DNA of 64,000 bases from Escallonia rubra (Eukaryota; Streptophyta; Magnoliopsida; Escalloniales; Escalloniaceae). The stretch spans positions 1 to 64,000 of the forward strand of contig JAVXUO010001128.1 in the NCBI GenBank assembly GCA_033065855.1. Reading direction: 5' to 3'. This document shows positions 31,283 through 45,600 of this stretch, piece after piece. The notes below the pieces were generated by a model that was not told the DNA's origin, did not search any database, and was given only the letters and a program-made list of their open reading frames with translations. A program made the position numbers and the translations under genes. Positions within the stretch are counted from its first letter, which is position 1; each line of letters begins with the position of its first letter.

Positions 31283-34135
31283 ATGGTGGTTAGGTTGACG
31301 AGGTGGTCGCCGTGGCCGTCGGCGGCGGCCACGGCGGCGATGACAAGGAAGTTTCTGGTGAAGGTGGAGAAAATGAGGCTGCTGCAAGGATTGGAAGATG
31401 GAATGGAGGTTCGTGGTGAAGATCGAGGAGAGAAAGTATTGGCTGTTCAGATGAGATGGAAAGGTGCTCCGAGGGCAGGGATGGTCCCTTTCCGCCGGGC
31501 ATCCAGGCGGCGTAAGGATTCTTCCGGCGAGAGGGTTGCGAAGCCAGGCGCACCGGTTGAGTGGGACGACGAGTTCGAGAACTTGTGTTGCTTTTCTACG
31601 GTGTCCGGAGATGATCACGTTCAGAATTTTGGCCCGTGGCATGTCTCGTTCAGTCTCTCGTATGTAAGTTTCTACGTCAAACTACTGGCTGACATTTGAT
31701 TTTTTTTCCGGCCTTACGCGAACTTTGAGTTCTGATGCAACAGGATTTGGGTTTGTTCTTATCGTAAAGCGAATGTAAAAGGTTTCGCAACGCTAAACCG
31801 GATGTGTTACAGCAGTTTTAACTTTTTTCCATTTTCCATGTACTTATTTTTTATGATTTTGAGTTGTGTTCTTGTAGGGCGAGTCTAAGGAAAAAATGGT
31901 GGTTATCGGAAAGGCGTCGCTAAATATAGCAGAAATGGCGTCGAACATGGAGTCGCGGGTTGAAAAAGAAGTTCCGATCCGTTTACAGGTTGCCGGGGTT
32001 GCCAGAGAAAGTACCCTTCTGGTAAGGAAGCTTCCGAGAATATTACAGGGCTTATACATTATGCTTACATTTTAATAAGGGTGGCTTTGTCATGTTCATA
32101 CGAGTAGCATCCTGCCAATTGCCATAAATTATATTATAGGGCCAATTCTTGCGTTGCCGTTTTCGTACAAATGACAGTCAGTTGACATTTTCAAGCTGAC
32201 CAATTCAAGTCCACTTTTTCACAATAATGGAACATAGATTTAAGATTGTTCAATTACTCATTCATGCACTTTCGATAAGGACTGCAAGTCTGTGCTAAAT
32301 TCCACAACTTTTACCAAAAAATTATGTTTATGGCAACTCGTCAACAATGAGTAGATTGTGTTGAGAAAAAGTGGTGACCATTTGGTATAAAGTGGTTAGA
32401 TATGTTATTATATAGAATAACTCCTAAGAGATGCTTTTATTTGTTTCTAAATTTTTATGACGTTAGTTGTCTAACTTGTACAGGTCTTCTTGAGCTTTGC
32501 CGAGATTAGAGACTCTCAAGACTCGACAGGACTCGTTCAAAACCCAATTGAGGTGAATGGTTCGGCGAACAATGGGCTGTTAGAGAACGAAGAGGAGAGG
32601 AAGAATGAGCAAAACCACGATGAAGCAAGTGTAGGTCAAACGGACTCGGATGGCAATTCAGAAACAAACTCGGGAAACGAGTCAAGATTGTCATCGAGTT
32701 TTGGTAATCGTTTGGACTTGGTAAAGAAAGCTCCGTTCTTCTCTTGGAAAAGGAGGCGATTAAGTTTTAAATCGGAAAAGATAAAGACTAGCGAAGACGA
32801 GAACAGGAATGATATCGCCTCTACTTCCGCACAGGTACGTAACCAGGTCAACCTGCCTTTGTGTCTAGGTAACAACTATGAATAGTCATCGAATCTCGGT
32901 ACCTGGTAGAGAAAAATGAGAACCATCAAAGAAGATGCACAACAGAAGTATGAAAATAACTCACCAAACCCTCCCCACTCCATACACACACACACCCACC
33001 CCTGCAGATGCCGTACAGAAGTCTCGGACAAAATGAGTGGAATTGCTATCTGGGCTTTCAAATTGCTTTCTACTCGTCTTAACACACTTGTTATGAAATC
33101 CTTGATACTGTGAAGTAATGTTGACTTCTCATATTCAGTTGTTTGCATATTTCTTTCTTGCAGAATGAAAATGTCACCAAACCTACTAGAACAGCCTATC
33201 AGAGCAGCACGACAAGTAACTGGGAAACAAGAGATCTGACCAGTAGAGATGGATCGACGAAGCTCCGAGCCAATGTATTCTTCGCTTCCTTCGACCAGCG
33301 CAGCGACAAAGCTGCTGGAGGGAGCGCATGCACAGCACTTGTTGCTATTATTGCCCACTGGCTCCAATCAAACCAAAATATGATGCCAAGTAGGCCAGAG
33401 TTCGACAAACTCATTATCGATGGTTCCTCTGAATGGCAAAAGCTGTGCAACAACAATGCCTACGTAAATGACTTCCCCAACAAACATTTTGATCTAGAGA
33501 CCATCTTGCACGCTGATCTTCGTCCCATACATGTTTCCCGCGAGGAATCATATATAGGATTTTTCGGCCCTGAAAAGTTTGAGTCCTTGAAAGGAGCCAT
33601 GTCCTTTGATGAGCTATGGAATGAGGTCGAGACCAAGGCTGATGAACATGAACCGAGGATTTATATAGTTAGTTGGAATGACCATTTCTTCGTGTTGAAG
33701 GCAGACGTGAACGCTTACTATATCATTGACACATTGGGCGAGCGGCTTTTTGAGGGTTGTGAGCAAGCATACATATTGAGGTTTGATGAGTCAACTTCGA
33801 TCCACGCAAAAATAAAAACGCAAAAGGTCAGCGCGGAGGAAATGGCAGGGCAGGACACTGCTAATTCCAAAGAGGAAAGCGAGGAGATAATCTGCAGTGA
33901 CAGAGGGTGTTGCAAGGAGTACATCAAGAGGTTTCTTGCTGCTATACCACTTCAAGAACTTGAACAGGAAGAGAAGAAGGAGACAGTTCCATATTACTCA
34001 CTCCATCAGCGCTTGCAGATAGAATTCAACTTCACCCGATCTTCATCATCGTCATCGTCATCACCGATAAGTTCTTCTGCTACCACTTCAACATCTTATC
34101 TCATCACAGATGATGAGTGTTTAGACCAACTGTGA
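31283..34135 (+). CDS. NT-C2 (EEIG1/EHBP1 N-terminal) domain protein, four exons
   Basis: Exons 31283-31663, 31878-32021, 32484-32834 and 33164-34135; all introns are GT-AG and all junctions are phase 0, giving 615 residues. Exons 1-3 encode the NT-C2 fold, a C2-like membrane- or protein-binding module (FLVKVEKMRLLQGL, the RWKG segment, VEWDDEFEN, FGPWHVSFSLSY, then LLVFLSFAEIRDS across intron 2). Exon 3 continues into an S/N/E-rich linker. Exon 4 has the plant-specific C-terminal region (GGSACTALVAIIAHWLQ, FDLETILHADLRPI, a Ser run near the end). The same architecture occurs in Arabidopsis At3g11760/At2g25460-type proteins of unknown role. It has a TATA box, a C/T-rich leader and no defects. 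It is convergent with the KIX-like gene 3.3 kb downstream. Confidence 0.93.
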
Positions 34136-37100
34136 ACCCAATCTTCAAACTTTTTTCTATTAGCAAAACTTTGAGATGAATTGAAAGAGACTGACATAAA
34201 CTTCAAATCTGATAACCATGGTCTTGCAGTTGCAACTACTGCTTAAGGTACTTGTATCTTTCTCTGTTGGAGGTAAAGGGGAAGAATAGAAGGCAAACAG
34301 ACTCGACTGTGGTCTAGAAAAGTACATACTAAATCCAATCATCCTTGACTGCAAATGACTCCATTATAACTTCTTTATCTCTCTCCACATTCAATCATCA
34401 TTATCAATGGCAAAGAATGTGAAAGCAATATATGAAAAAAAAAAGTGATACGTACCTAAGACTTGAAGCAACTTTTATGATTCGTTTGATAGCATGTTGA
34501 GTGGGGAGACATTCCCTGCTATAGGAAAGCAATAGGTGATAGCAGATCACCTCGTTTGTGCTGTTCCTGGCTACAAAGATATTTCAATCTCAGTTCCATG
34601 TAAACAACCTTTCAATAGCTTTTACTTTATCAGGGGTCCATCCTTCCGCCACAACTTGCACCTTATTCTCTGAAAGCATGCATGGAATCCAGCAATCTCA
34701 GAAACGTATCTTACTTCAAACACCAAGGATCCTCCATCAGTTATTCACTTTCTAGATCACCTTCCTAAATCACTAATAATAACACATTTTTAAAACAAAA
34801 GGATTAGCACAGGGTAGCAAGTTCGGATCCTCCTGCTGATGCTTGATCGACAGCACGCAAAATCTAGTGTTAGCCACCAGTCAAAGGGTATAAGCATTAT
34901 CATCAGTATCATTCATCAAGAAAATTTTCACTGTACAGCAATTAATAAAACTTAATTCAAAAGCGTCTCTCCCAGGAATAAAAAAGTCACCTGATGAGAG
35001 TGATAAGTCGTGTTTTTTTTTTCCATTTCCTCTCCCTCCCTAATTAGTAGAGTACGTAACTCCAGCAAAACAATCAGATTCCATCTCCAGCAACCTCATG
35101 GCTTTCCAACTTATAGTAACCATAAGAGCAGGGGATATAGATCACTTCTTTTGTGGGCATGCTCTTGTCTAGAAAGCTCGTGCTGTACAATATGGTGTAA
35201 CTGAATCCATAAACCATTTACCTTAACTTCTTCAGATCTTTCTTAGCTCAAGCATACATTTCCTTCCTTTTTCCTTCCACTGATAAATGGCATTCACAAA
35301 ATCCTCACAGGCACATTTCAGTATTTCACTCCATATTCCTCGCAGAAGTTCTAAAGACCAAGAACTTCTACTGAAGCATAGCTGTCACCCCACCACTCCC
35401 CTTCCCTCCTGAAACTACCTCGGATATTTTAATAAAAAATTGCAGAAACCAACGCCTTTCGCAACAAAACAAAGTTTAGTATCTTTTATCCCCTGTTGTT
35501 TAAGCGAGAAATGTTCTACATCATATTTCCAACAGAAATAAGCAACTCTACCATCAACAATCATGCAAGAAAGTTTATGTACTATATGGATCTTGAGTCT
35601 CAGTTCCATGTAAGGGTACCTTTTCATAGCTAAGGGTACATTTCCATCATTATGCCCAAGTTACACTGCTCTTCGAATGACATCGTAAGAAAGAAACAGG
35701 TTTGTCAATCTTAAATGGCATAATAAATCAACCTTCACAAAAAACCAGTGATTGTTACACCAGTGCATGCATAAATTGGTTTACATTTTATTCACCACCT
35801 CTCTAAATTCCCAGAAATTAATTCATAAGCCCTGGATCAAAGTTGAACCAGTTATAACATGGGACGGGAGTCGAGGAAGTTAAGATACTCCTCTCTTAGA
35901 ATTAGTAGTTGATGTAAAACAAGAGCCATTAAAACCATCGGCCACCACTACAATCGAAAGCACCCTTATTTATTCATCATTACCTCCCCTTTCTCAATTA
36001 GAGGAGCACAGGGTCCATGAACCAAAAGCACACTGGTTCAGGATAACAATTAGATTCCTTTTAGAGACCCCTCAATTCTATCCACTTAAGGAACAGGTCC
36101 TGTCCAGACTAAACATAGATCCATAAAAACAATGTTATCTCTTTGAAGATCTAGAGTGCAGGAATCCTCTTTGCTCCTCCTATTTATGTGTTATCCTGCT
36201 CCAAACAAATGCCTCAAGCATATGTTGGAACAGCAAAATTCAGTTTGCTCAAACTAAGACGAAGTGTAAAAAACCATCCAGCTTCTATCAGGAAGATTCA
36301 TACAGACTAGGTGTTACGCATGTAAAGTACAGCAGCTAACCTCTTTTTATTCCCCCAAACAACGGCTATGATGTTAGCAAGCATTCGGTTTTTTAATGTA
36401 AAACACAAAACAGGAGGCTCGACCCTTGTACATGAAGAGTACCTATCTACGTACACTAAAAAGTAAAAACTGTACAAAAACTCATCCACATTGAAATTTC
36501 AGGGTGGAGAATACGAACGCACAGAATCCCAAAGAACCTGCAAAGTAGATGTTTTGTGATGTATTTACTTGTTTTGAATGACCTGCAAAGTAAGCATCTT
36601 ACAAACTGGATTAGGTAAACCAGATCACCTGAGCTTCACAAGCCTTAATCTACCCCTTTTAATGTAAATAAGTAAGCCTTATTCCATTTACCATGGTTAA
36701 TAACCCGAGTACTCTACAATGAATTGTAAGGGCACGTCAAAATCTACAGCAGTTTCACAATAATGGCTTGGCGGCACCCTTGTAAATCGTCTAGCCAGCC
36801 AGCTCTGGGCGTTTACTATTTTCTTGTCTTTCCAAATGTCCACTCTCAGCTTGACTTCTCATAATCACTTTCAAAATAATTCCAGGAACTTGTGATGAGA
36901 TGACCTTCCTGTTCATTCACAATGTTTACTGTGATCTATCTCCATTTCTTCTGGACTGTGTGTGCATGCATGTGCCTTTTGGGGAGTGGGGGGGATTAAA
37001 GAGTAAGTAAAGGCTGAAAAGGCTAGACTTAATCACCGCCATCCATCAGGAAAAGCTATGTTCACAATCCATATCTGTTCCCAGATGGCTCACCAAAACA

Positions 37101-37397
37101 CTCGTCCTCTGAAAACTGTATGACAATTTCAAGTAGGCAGATACACAAACTTATTGATGCAGTTCAGTGTTGCAAAATCTTTTCTTCATATTCTACAAAT
37201 AGCATTTTCTCAAAATTAGAACTTTGTACACATCTGAAATTAGGACTATATTTGCACTCTAAACATTACAGGCAGCTCATTAGATTAGTAGACTTCAAAC
37301 ATAGCCATACAGTACAGCAAGATTACAGGGGGGATAAATGGATACATGCTGTACCGTTTTAAAAATTCATAAAGGAACTATTGAAGCAGAATTCAAT
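34136..37397. other. Intergenic region between two convergent genes
   Basis: 3.3 kb with no convincing frame on either strand. It should contain both 3' UTRs. CAGTTCCATGTAA occurs twice (about 34,600 and 35,600), perhaps by chance. No transposon ends recognised, in contrast to the flanks. Confidence 0.5.
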
Positions 37398-39316
37398 TCA
37401 CGGACCTGCCTTTCTCATAGTTCCACTAAATTGATTATATGGGAACTTCTGGAGCCAATGAAATTGCCTATCCTCAGATTGATGACTCAGAACTGCCTTT
37501 CGCTTTCTTAGTGTTGCCTCTAGATCCAATTTTTCAGCATCATAACTCCATTTACTTGAACTCGAGTCTGATGGGTTATCAGCAGCGGGCTTGGGAAAGA
37601 AAGAGAATTCTTTGTCCATTTGTTGAGATAGTTTACTTCCATCTTGCAAAGAGCTCGAACCAACATCTTCAACCTCTTGAGTCCAACTATTATCGATACT
37701 TACACACTGAACCTTGAGAGGTCCTAACCGCAATGATAGATCACACCCGTTTCCAGGTGTGTCTGTAGGAGTTTTTTTGCAATCTATATTTGTATAGCTG
37801 TTCAATGCATCTGCACTGCAAGAAGAAACATTTTTCTTGACATCCATCTCATCTGGCTCAATACGGTGAGAAACCTCATTGGAAGATGTACCAATATCAA
37901 TCTTGGACTCTTTAGATTGAACGCAATCTCCATAATACAATGGACAAGGTGAACATGAGCTAGCTGATGGAATAGTACCCAAGCATCTACTACCACTTGG
38001 AGGATAACTCACAGATGACAAACGAGATAGATTAACCGCACGCCTCATGTTTTGCACAACAGGACCGAGAGATTCCAAACCACAATAGGTGGAATTCATG
38101 GCAGTTGGCTCCATGAAGTTTGAATAGTGGGAGATGTACTGGCTATTGGCGGGATTATTCCCCTCAGATAAGTTTTTGACATTGCATGAAGGAACATTGC
38201 TAGGCTCTGGACTGCTAGGCCTAAGGTAACAACTCGGAGTATTGTAACGTTGGCTCCTTGATGCTCTTCTTGGAGTGCAGCCCAGATTGAGAGCAGCTAA
38301 GCAAATTACAGATTCCACCAAGATTAGTAGTAAGTCGTATTAGCACGGGTTATAGCTATTAAATCGTTGCAGCCCTAATACAAAATTAACAAAATCTAAA
38401 ACTCCATCTGTCCCAAAATTGGTTTCTCTGAGTTTTAGGAAACTTTATCTTTACCAGATTGAACCCTTAAACAAATTAGTGGTGTCTTTTATGTTTCGTC
38501 CAAATATTTTCCCCATTTTCAACATACAAAGGGTTTCATGGTAAATCCATAAGCCTTATACGAAGTAATAATTACATCGAATAGGTAAGCTAACTTTGTG
38601 AGGACCCAGATTTTGCTGGAAAGGAGCATGTTTTCAGTTTCTCTGTGTGCTTGCGCAAGGGTGTAAACGAATGTAAATACATATATATTCACATATCAAA
38701 TTTGAAATAACATTTGTATTTCAGAAATTAAAACTCCACAAAGAGCAAAGGGTACCTTCAATACAAGGCTGCAAAAAGACTCCAGTCTCGGCACTCTCAT
38801 CTCGTCGAATTATAGTATCAATGGCCTCATTTACTCTGTTGCGGAGAGTTTTGAGATTCACATACTCATTCTAAGAAAGAAAATACATGTAAAACAATGT
38901 AAAAGAAACTACATGAACACAATGCCCAACTGAAAATATAAAGCAAAAGCATAAGTTGAAGTGCCTGAACTTGAACAGAACAAACCTCAGAATTGGCTTT
39001 AGAGTACATAATTTCCTCGGCTCTTAGCACGACAGCAGGGAGCTTATCTTGCCATTCCTTGTTCTTCCTAGTTGCTGTGCTATGAATCTCGTTCACAACC
39101 CTTTGAAAAACATAAAGAGCTCATACGAATCAACATAGAAACAAAATACTTGCAAAAAACATATTTATTTAGTTTCCAATCCCAGTGTGTGTGTTTGTTT
39201 AGAGAGAATGAGTGCCTGAAAATTTCTTGAATGAGAGAGCCTCGAATGGGTAGGTGTCTATCGCTGTGCCAAGCTCTTCGAACACATTCATAGGGTCTTG
39301 GGCCTGGTCTAGGCAT
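37398..39316 (-). CDS. Plant-specific protein with N-terminal KIX-like domain, four exons
   Basis: Exons on the minus strand: 39316-39216, 39100-38986, 38870-38756, 38296-37398; total 409 residues. Phases fit at every junction. Intron 1 begins GC (AG|GCACTC) and ends AG; introns 2 and 3 are GT-AG. The N-terminus (MPRPGPRPYECVRRAWHSD, then IFR-VVNEIHS, KEWQDKLPAVVLRAEEIMYSKANSE) is a conserved plant signature resembling the KIX fold of MED15/CBP, which binds activation domains; some databases call such proteins histone acetyltransferase-like only because of that. The large last exon is S/P/C-rich and disordered-looking, with a C-terminal K/R patch. The ATG at 39316 is preceded by a pyrimidine-rich tract ending in CAAG, so a 5' UTR intron is possible. 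Role unknown; nuclear co-regulator is an inference. Confidence 0.85.
39101..39215 (-). other. GC-AG intron 1 of the KIX-like gene
   Basis: Joining TTC-AG to G-GTT-GTG restores the conserved peptide run IFR-VVNEIHS. The only junction doing so starts the intron with GC. GC-AG introns are a known minor class in plants; the donor context beyond AG|GC is weak. Confidence 0.7.
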
Positions 39317-40859
39317 CTTGAATAATGAAGAAGAGAGACCAATAAACCCACATACACACACAAACAAACACTTGCGCAATTGCTTAAGCTTATACTTGGC
39401 TCTGTACCCTCGTCCTTGACAGTGAGCAACTCAGCAGCAAAGTCAAGTAGCAGTGAGGTGGGTTTGGTTTGGCGTAGGGGTTGGGGGAAGGCCAAGGAAA
39501 AGGGAGGGGCCTCTCTGCTTTTCTTTCACCGACTCTTCTGTCATTGAAGCAAATTATTCAAACAGTTTGTTGATGAGATTGAAAGAAAGGCGTGGGGGGT
39601 GTCCCCCACTGATCCACCTGCCTGCTTCCCCATGCCCCAAGGGTCCTTTTCTCTCTCTACTCCCTGACCATTCGTAGCAGTGGAGGGAAGATTTTAGGTG
39701 ATTATTGTCATTGTCGGTGTTTTGATGGCTTGAAAGCAAACACCAGCCTCATGCCAAGTGTTCTGCCAGTCAATGCAGCAGACATATTGCAGAATTTGGA
39801 TCTTAGAGCGCTCCAAAGTCCAAAGCAACACAGCATCATTAGACTGCTACTCTTTTAGATTTTTGCTAAAATTCCAGCACTATTAAATGGGCAAGCGCTA
39901 AATCAATGATTGAGGCAGATGCATCATTAATCATTTTAATATTAACTTCTGTTCATTACAATTTACAAGTAGAGATTTTTGCTCATATGAAGATAAAACT
40001 AAAATATATGCTGCATTTCAAATTAAACTCCAATGAACCATAAACGGTCATTCGACATTAAAGGCTTTACAGGGTACGTAACTGCAGTAGCCGTTAGGGT
40101 TTCATTTTGGATATTAAATTCTACCTAAAGTCATGTGACTATGCATGAAATAACTCCAGAGTGGAGGGTACATGGATCTCTCGTTTGCTTAGCAACGTAG
40201 ATATGGATCGTCGGTTTGATCTTTTTATGAACCATGGAACATTGTACCACATAAAGAGTGGGTATAAAATGGATTACTCTAAAGAGTTTTACACTAGTTG
40301 GTATTGACATTGCTTCGAGTGTTTCACAACCTAATTTATTGATACGATGCTTTTTCAAGTGTTCCATAGCCTAGAAGGTGAATTTGAACAACTTTTTTGT
40401 TAATTTTCGTACTCGACCATGTTTTTGAGTGAGGTCTTAATTTTTTACCAAACAAAAAAAAAAATTACAGATATAAGTTAGAATTCTTGACCTCTTTTTA
40501 TTTGATCAATTAAGTTGCCACCCTCAGAAAATGCTTAAGCAACAAGAGTCACTCCTGTTTCTTTTGGGATAATATTACCAATATCCTTGACTTTATGGTG
40601 CAATCTCACTCAAGGGTGCCCATTTGGCGTAATATCAATTGCATCTGTAGACTAAACAGAACTTGATGTTAAAATTTGCTAAGAAATTGCTAAATTTGTT
40701 GTCGCTAACCCATCTTGGCTACACCCTTTGACCACACTCGGGTCTCACTTTACGAGACACATCAGTAAATAATCAATAGTCAAAGTCCAATGCCACCAAC
40801 TCAGTTAGCTGGGACCACACCTGCAAGTCATGTGCTCCGCCATTTTATCCAAAAAGTTA
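39317..40859. other. Promoter side of the KIX-like gene and intergenic DNA
   Basis: No other gene recognised. A C/T-rich leader on the minus strand lies at 39,330-39,520. No clear TATA box. The rest is AT-rich. Confidence 0.45.
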
Positions 40860-42677
40860 CTCAAATGTTGGAATTGGCACACCCCTTGGCCTTTAAGTGA
40901 CCTACGCCTTCCCAATATGGGTTGGTCATGGCCTGCTTTTGGTGGTTCGGACATGGCCTTTTCCTTGGGGTTAGCCTTACGTGTTTTTTTCCTCTGAGGG
41001 GTTGGCCAAGACCCTCTTCTTTGGTGCCTCCCTCCACCTTTAGGCGATTTGTTTTCTCCTTCTTGAGCTCCCTCTCTCTTTCCCATAAAGGAGGGATCTC
41101 ACCCAGGGAGCTCACCCTTTCCATGAGGTCTTTCTCTTACCTCCCATTGGTATATAGGGATCGGTTTTCACCCTCATCTTCATGCTTTCACCTCCATTAG
41201 GGGTTTCACCAGTCCGATCTCCTTGCCATCACCTTTTTTAAGGTCTCACACCCTCTCTTTGAGTACCCTTACCTTGACCTCTTCTCCTTGGGTCATCCAA
41301 CCAACACCAAGTGGAGGCTTCCCTACTTAATCAATTCTTGGATCCTTGGGAACTCCATGCTCCATGATGTTCGTCATCATGCCCCCACCATGTGGCGCCC
41401 GACCGTGCCCGACCAATGTCTCGATGTTATGTGCGCCTGGCACTGTGGTCATTGTCCGTGCTCATGTGCCCCTCTTATAGTACAAACCCCCGCAGAACAG
41501 TCCTCGAATGCTCTCAAGTGTCATCTCCACGCTATGTGCCTTTGGCACTACGTCTATCAGCCACGCCTATAGTTATTAAAAGCGCATGCACACCTAAGGG
41601 GCAAAAGGTTCCTGGAGTCTAGGCGCAAGGCGCAGGCGCACACCTTTTCAAAGTGAGGCACAAAATAAAAATAAAAATAAATAGATATTAGTGTATTAAT
41701 CCAATAAAACCACGTAAAAGATTCAAAACATAACAACTTAACAAATTTTAATCACTAGAAAAAGTTTAAAATCCAATGAGAAGTACTTAATCCTAAGTGA
41801 ACATGAAAATGTCATCCTCATCAATAGTAAGGGCTAAGGCAACAATGTTTTCTTAAAAAAGGAATCATTGGCTTCAAGTTTGGTAGAGATTTCTCCTCAA
41901 TTTCATCTTATTTGTCTAAAAAGTGAAGTAAAGGAATACATTTACTTGAAACAGAACAACAAGTTGCAATGGGGCGCTAGCATAATGAACAACAACAAGA
42001 GAACCAATGCAAAAATTAAAGACTAGAATTTTTGGGCTTTTTTTTTCGCGCCTCCATCACCGCTTTGCAACTGGGCGCCTAGGCCCGCAAGGCGCGCGCC
42101 TTTTTTAAGGGACTACGCCTAGGCGAGGCACACTCCCCGTCCCTTATGCCTAGGTTCACCTTTGATACCACAGGCCATGCCCATACGCCACCTCCGTGTT
42201 ACATGCCCCCATATGACACTGATTGTCTGCACCACCAGGCCATCTCTACTGAGCATGCTCCCGGTACTGAACACATCATGTTGCACCCAAGTGTGGCGCT
42301 ACTAATAAAGACGTGCCCTAGGAACTCCATCGTACTATCGCGCCCCCTGCATTGGCCATTTCTTCACTACGTATGCACCTCTCCTTGGTCGTGAAATATG
42401 GTTCAGCACACCTTCAGATTCTGTAGAATCCCTTCGGGTAGTTGACTCTTTCGAGACACAACCTCAGACAGCTCCAAGTGGCACGGTAGCTCATCTTCTA
42501 CCAGGTAAGCGACTCTTGCAAGACACAACCTCGCCCTATTAGGTAGACAAATCCTCTGAGACACTACCTCAGCACACTCTGGGTCCTCTGACATAAAGAC
42601 TCATCGTGGAAAAGGCAAGCCCTAAAACATTATCTCCGCTAGAGATATCCAAGTGCCCCCTATAAAGACTCTTCTTC
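40860..42677. repeat. Dispersed pyrimidine-rich repeat, copy 3 (left part)
   Basis: Same order of blocks as copies 1 and 2: C/T-rich start with GGGGTTGGCCAAGACCC, then TGCCCCCACCATG, then GAGACAC...ACCTC units. Interrupted by an insertion at about 41,573-42,165 and cut off at 42,677 by the LTR-like element. It resumes at 55,363. Confidence 0.65.
41573..42165. mobile_element. Unclassified insertion with GCGCCTAGGCGC-type ends
   Basis: The ends are rich in GCGCCTAGGCG and GCGCAAGGCGC in roughly inverted order around an AT-rich core, and the insert splits the dispersed repeat. This style is common for short non-autonomous elements in plants, but I could not define exact ends or target duplications. 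Confidence 0.4.
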
Positions 42678-45600
42678 TATTACATCACGAAAATTTCAGA
42701 ACGTTAACACTCGCTCAATCACTTACACTAAGACAATAGTATCCTTAAAACTTAACCGAATAACACCGCAAACTGTCAAAGCAACTAAATAATTAATCAT
42801 AATCTTAGTAAACTATCGTAGATGAAACATTAATCTAAGTCTTAAAATTTTAAACAATAACATTCACCCACGCATGAGCTCTAATGATAAATACAAAACT
42901 TGATTTCTCACATTCGGCTCTATTCCATACTCAGGCATCCTATGACTGGTTATCACATGTGAAAATGAAGTCAAAGAAGAGTGAGTTGAGAGCCCAGTGA
43001 GTTCGATCAAAGATTTAAAAACAACAACGATTCGGACAAGTTTCTGTATAGAGTCAAATGATAGTTTTTAAAAGGATTTTCAAATAAAACACAGCATTTC
43101 GATATAGACGAACGATTCGAACAATTTTACATTCAAGTCAAATAACATCCTTTCGAAAAAAAAAATTAATGAAACCACAGTTGTTTCGATATAAACATAG
43201 GGACGAGTATCAACTCAATCTCCAAATTAATAGGCATTCAAAACACTTCAGGTAATATAAACACATGAGTGGATGACATTGAACATGAGCAGTACACTAT
43301 AGCAAAGCCACCCGACAATGCTCAATACGTTTTACATATGCATATATACAATGACTAGTCCATTTAGGTACTAGTTTAACCCAACCAACAGACCATCCTT
43401 ATAACGCCAATAATACACATCATCCTTATAACTCCCAGGTTTACTAATTCATGTCAATATTCAAGGAGTTTAAACACGATTCAAAATGTTTTACGGTGAT
43501 TGAATCTAAATAAAATAGACGAGAATAAAGAATTCTAAACGATAGCTATAAGGCTCAAATTAGGATTTCACGAACAATTTATAAACATTTTCATATCAAT
43601 CATAAAAATAAAAAATCCAATGTAGTTCGTAAAACAGTTATTATAAGCATTTAAAATCAGAGCAATGAAATAGGTTTCAGATAGTATTCCTTACCTCGAT
43701 CCAAACTAAGCAATGCTACACAACCTCGATCCAATAATCCTTTGAATCAACCTAGATTGACAATCCATTTGTTAAAACACAATCTATGCTACTATACTAT
43801 AAACCTATTATTGATTACCCACCACGAGTTCACTTCTAATCCCGAAATCACGCAACTCGAAACGGGTCTCGCACACGGCCAACTTAACCGAAAATCATAT
43901 ACACTCCTTGATGCGTAACGATACTCCAAAATTCATAAAAATTATAATAAAACATTTTTATAGCTTAAAACGTTACTAAAATTCAAAACATGAATTTTCT
44001 AATTTTTTGAATATTTCCAAATTAAAATAATTTCTTTAAATGTAAGAAAAGCCCATAAATAGCCATAATTATTTCTAGCTGAAAATAAAGTCCCATAATT
44101 TTTGTAGCAGCTGTAGAATACTTATAGAAATTGAAATCAGAATTTAAAAGGCATTAAAATTATTTTTTAAATTATTCATTATGCTAAAACCAATGGGATA
44201 CGAAAATTATAGCAAATCAACTCTAAAAATCACCAAACTAAATCTGGGACTTATTTGTACCATAAAACTTTTTCATGAGTTTTAAAGGCTCTAAAAGATT
44301 TTACAAATCTAAGATTACAGAAAATATTACAAACATATATGATTTCAGAAAATTATAAAATTTTACCAGAAATTCTAATATACCCTAATATATTATACTG
44401 TAAAATTTACTTGCTAACGATCATTGTACACTATTCAATGTGCGTAACGTACCTAAAGCTAACATGTGGTATATCTGTGCTTGCACAGGGTACTACCCAC
44501 TGCTGTGACTAATTAATACCCACTTCTTCTTAATTCCTCTAACTCTTAAAAATCTCAGAACTCATTGCATTACACAGTCCACTCATGGCAGCTTCACTTC
44601 CCTCCCATTTCCTATCCTTTGAACCCACATCACACAAATACATACACACATTTCATACATTATACATCCACCAAAACATCATCTTCACAATCACATACAT
44701 ATCCAATAAGTCACACCCACTGCCTCACGGCAGTGGCTTTCTTGTTGCTCAACACACACGCACGCGCACGCGCGCATGCGCGCTCACATTTCAGTAGCTC
44801 ATTTTCTTGCCCCATCTCTCACACACACATGCACACTCACATTTAAATAGCTACTATTTTCTTCCCATAAACCCACTTCACTCCCCACACAGTTGTACAC
44901 TCCTCACACAGAACATTCACCCACACATTCCATTGTCCTGCACACAAACACACATAAACCAACACACATCTTACACCTCTCACACCCACTGAAACACTCC
45001 CCTCACTCACATCTCTTTGACGGTCTCAAACACCTCACATAAAGGCAGCCCTTCCTCCTCCTTTATTATTCACCCACTTACACAAACAAACTCTCACTCA
45101 AACATACAGTCATGGCTTCCATGGCTGTAACCTTCTTAATTCACCCATGCCCCGTCACAGCAGCCATCACCTCTTGGTAAGATGGCTGCTCAACACTCTT
45201 AGAAACGATACAATTTCTTCTCTTCTCACAACCACTCTCAAGCACCTTGCATCGTTGTCACCTCTCGCGGCCACAAAATCCACAAATAGTCTCATGGTAA
45301 GACCCAAAACACACACTATTACTCCGTCATTTCATACACATATATGCATACTCTGCATAACCCATTACACACTCACTAATTTGTGACAAACATGGGCGGA
45401 CCTATGTTGTGGCGAGGGGGGGGGGTGGGCTGAAGCACCCCCTCACTTCAGGAAAAAAAAAAAATTGGTTTTCGGGAATCGCACCACTCCATTCCCGAGA
45501 TGCCGTTCCCCCATCCCCAATACCCCATTCCCCGAGACCACAACTCGACACACTCTCTCTCACCGGTGGACAGTGGACATAACGACCGGCGACTAGATAT

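Noticed and set aside
39199..39495. Alternative 98-residue start for the KIX-like gene
   Set aside because: It is in another frame from the conserved MPRPGPRPYECVRRAW start and would not join to exon 2 in phase.
44565..45386. Frames rich in H, T, S on +
   Set aside because: CA-rich repetitive part of the LTR-like element; several frames are open together.
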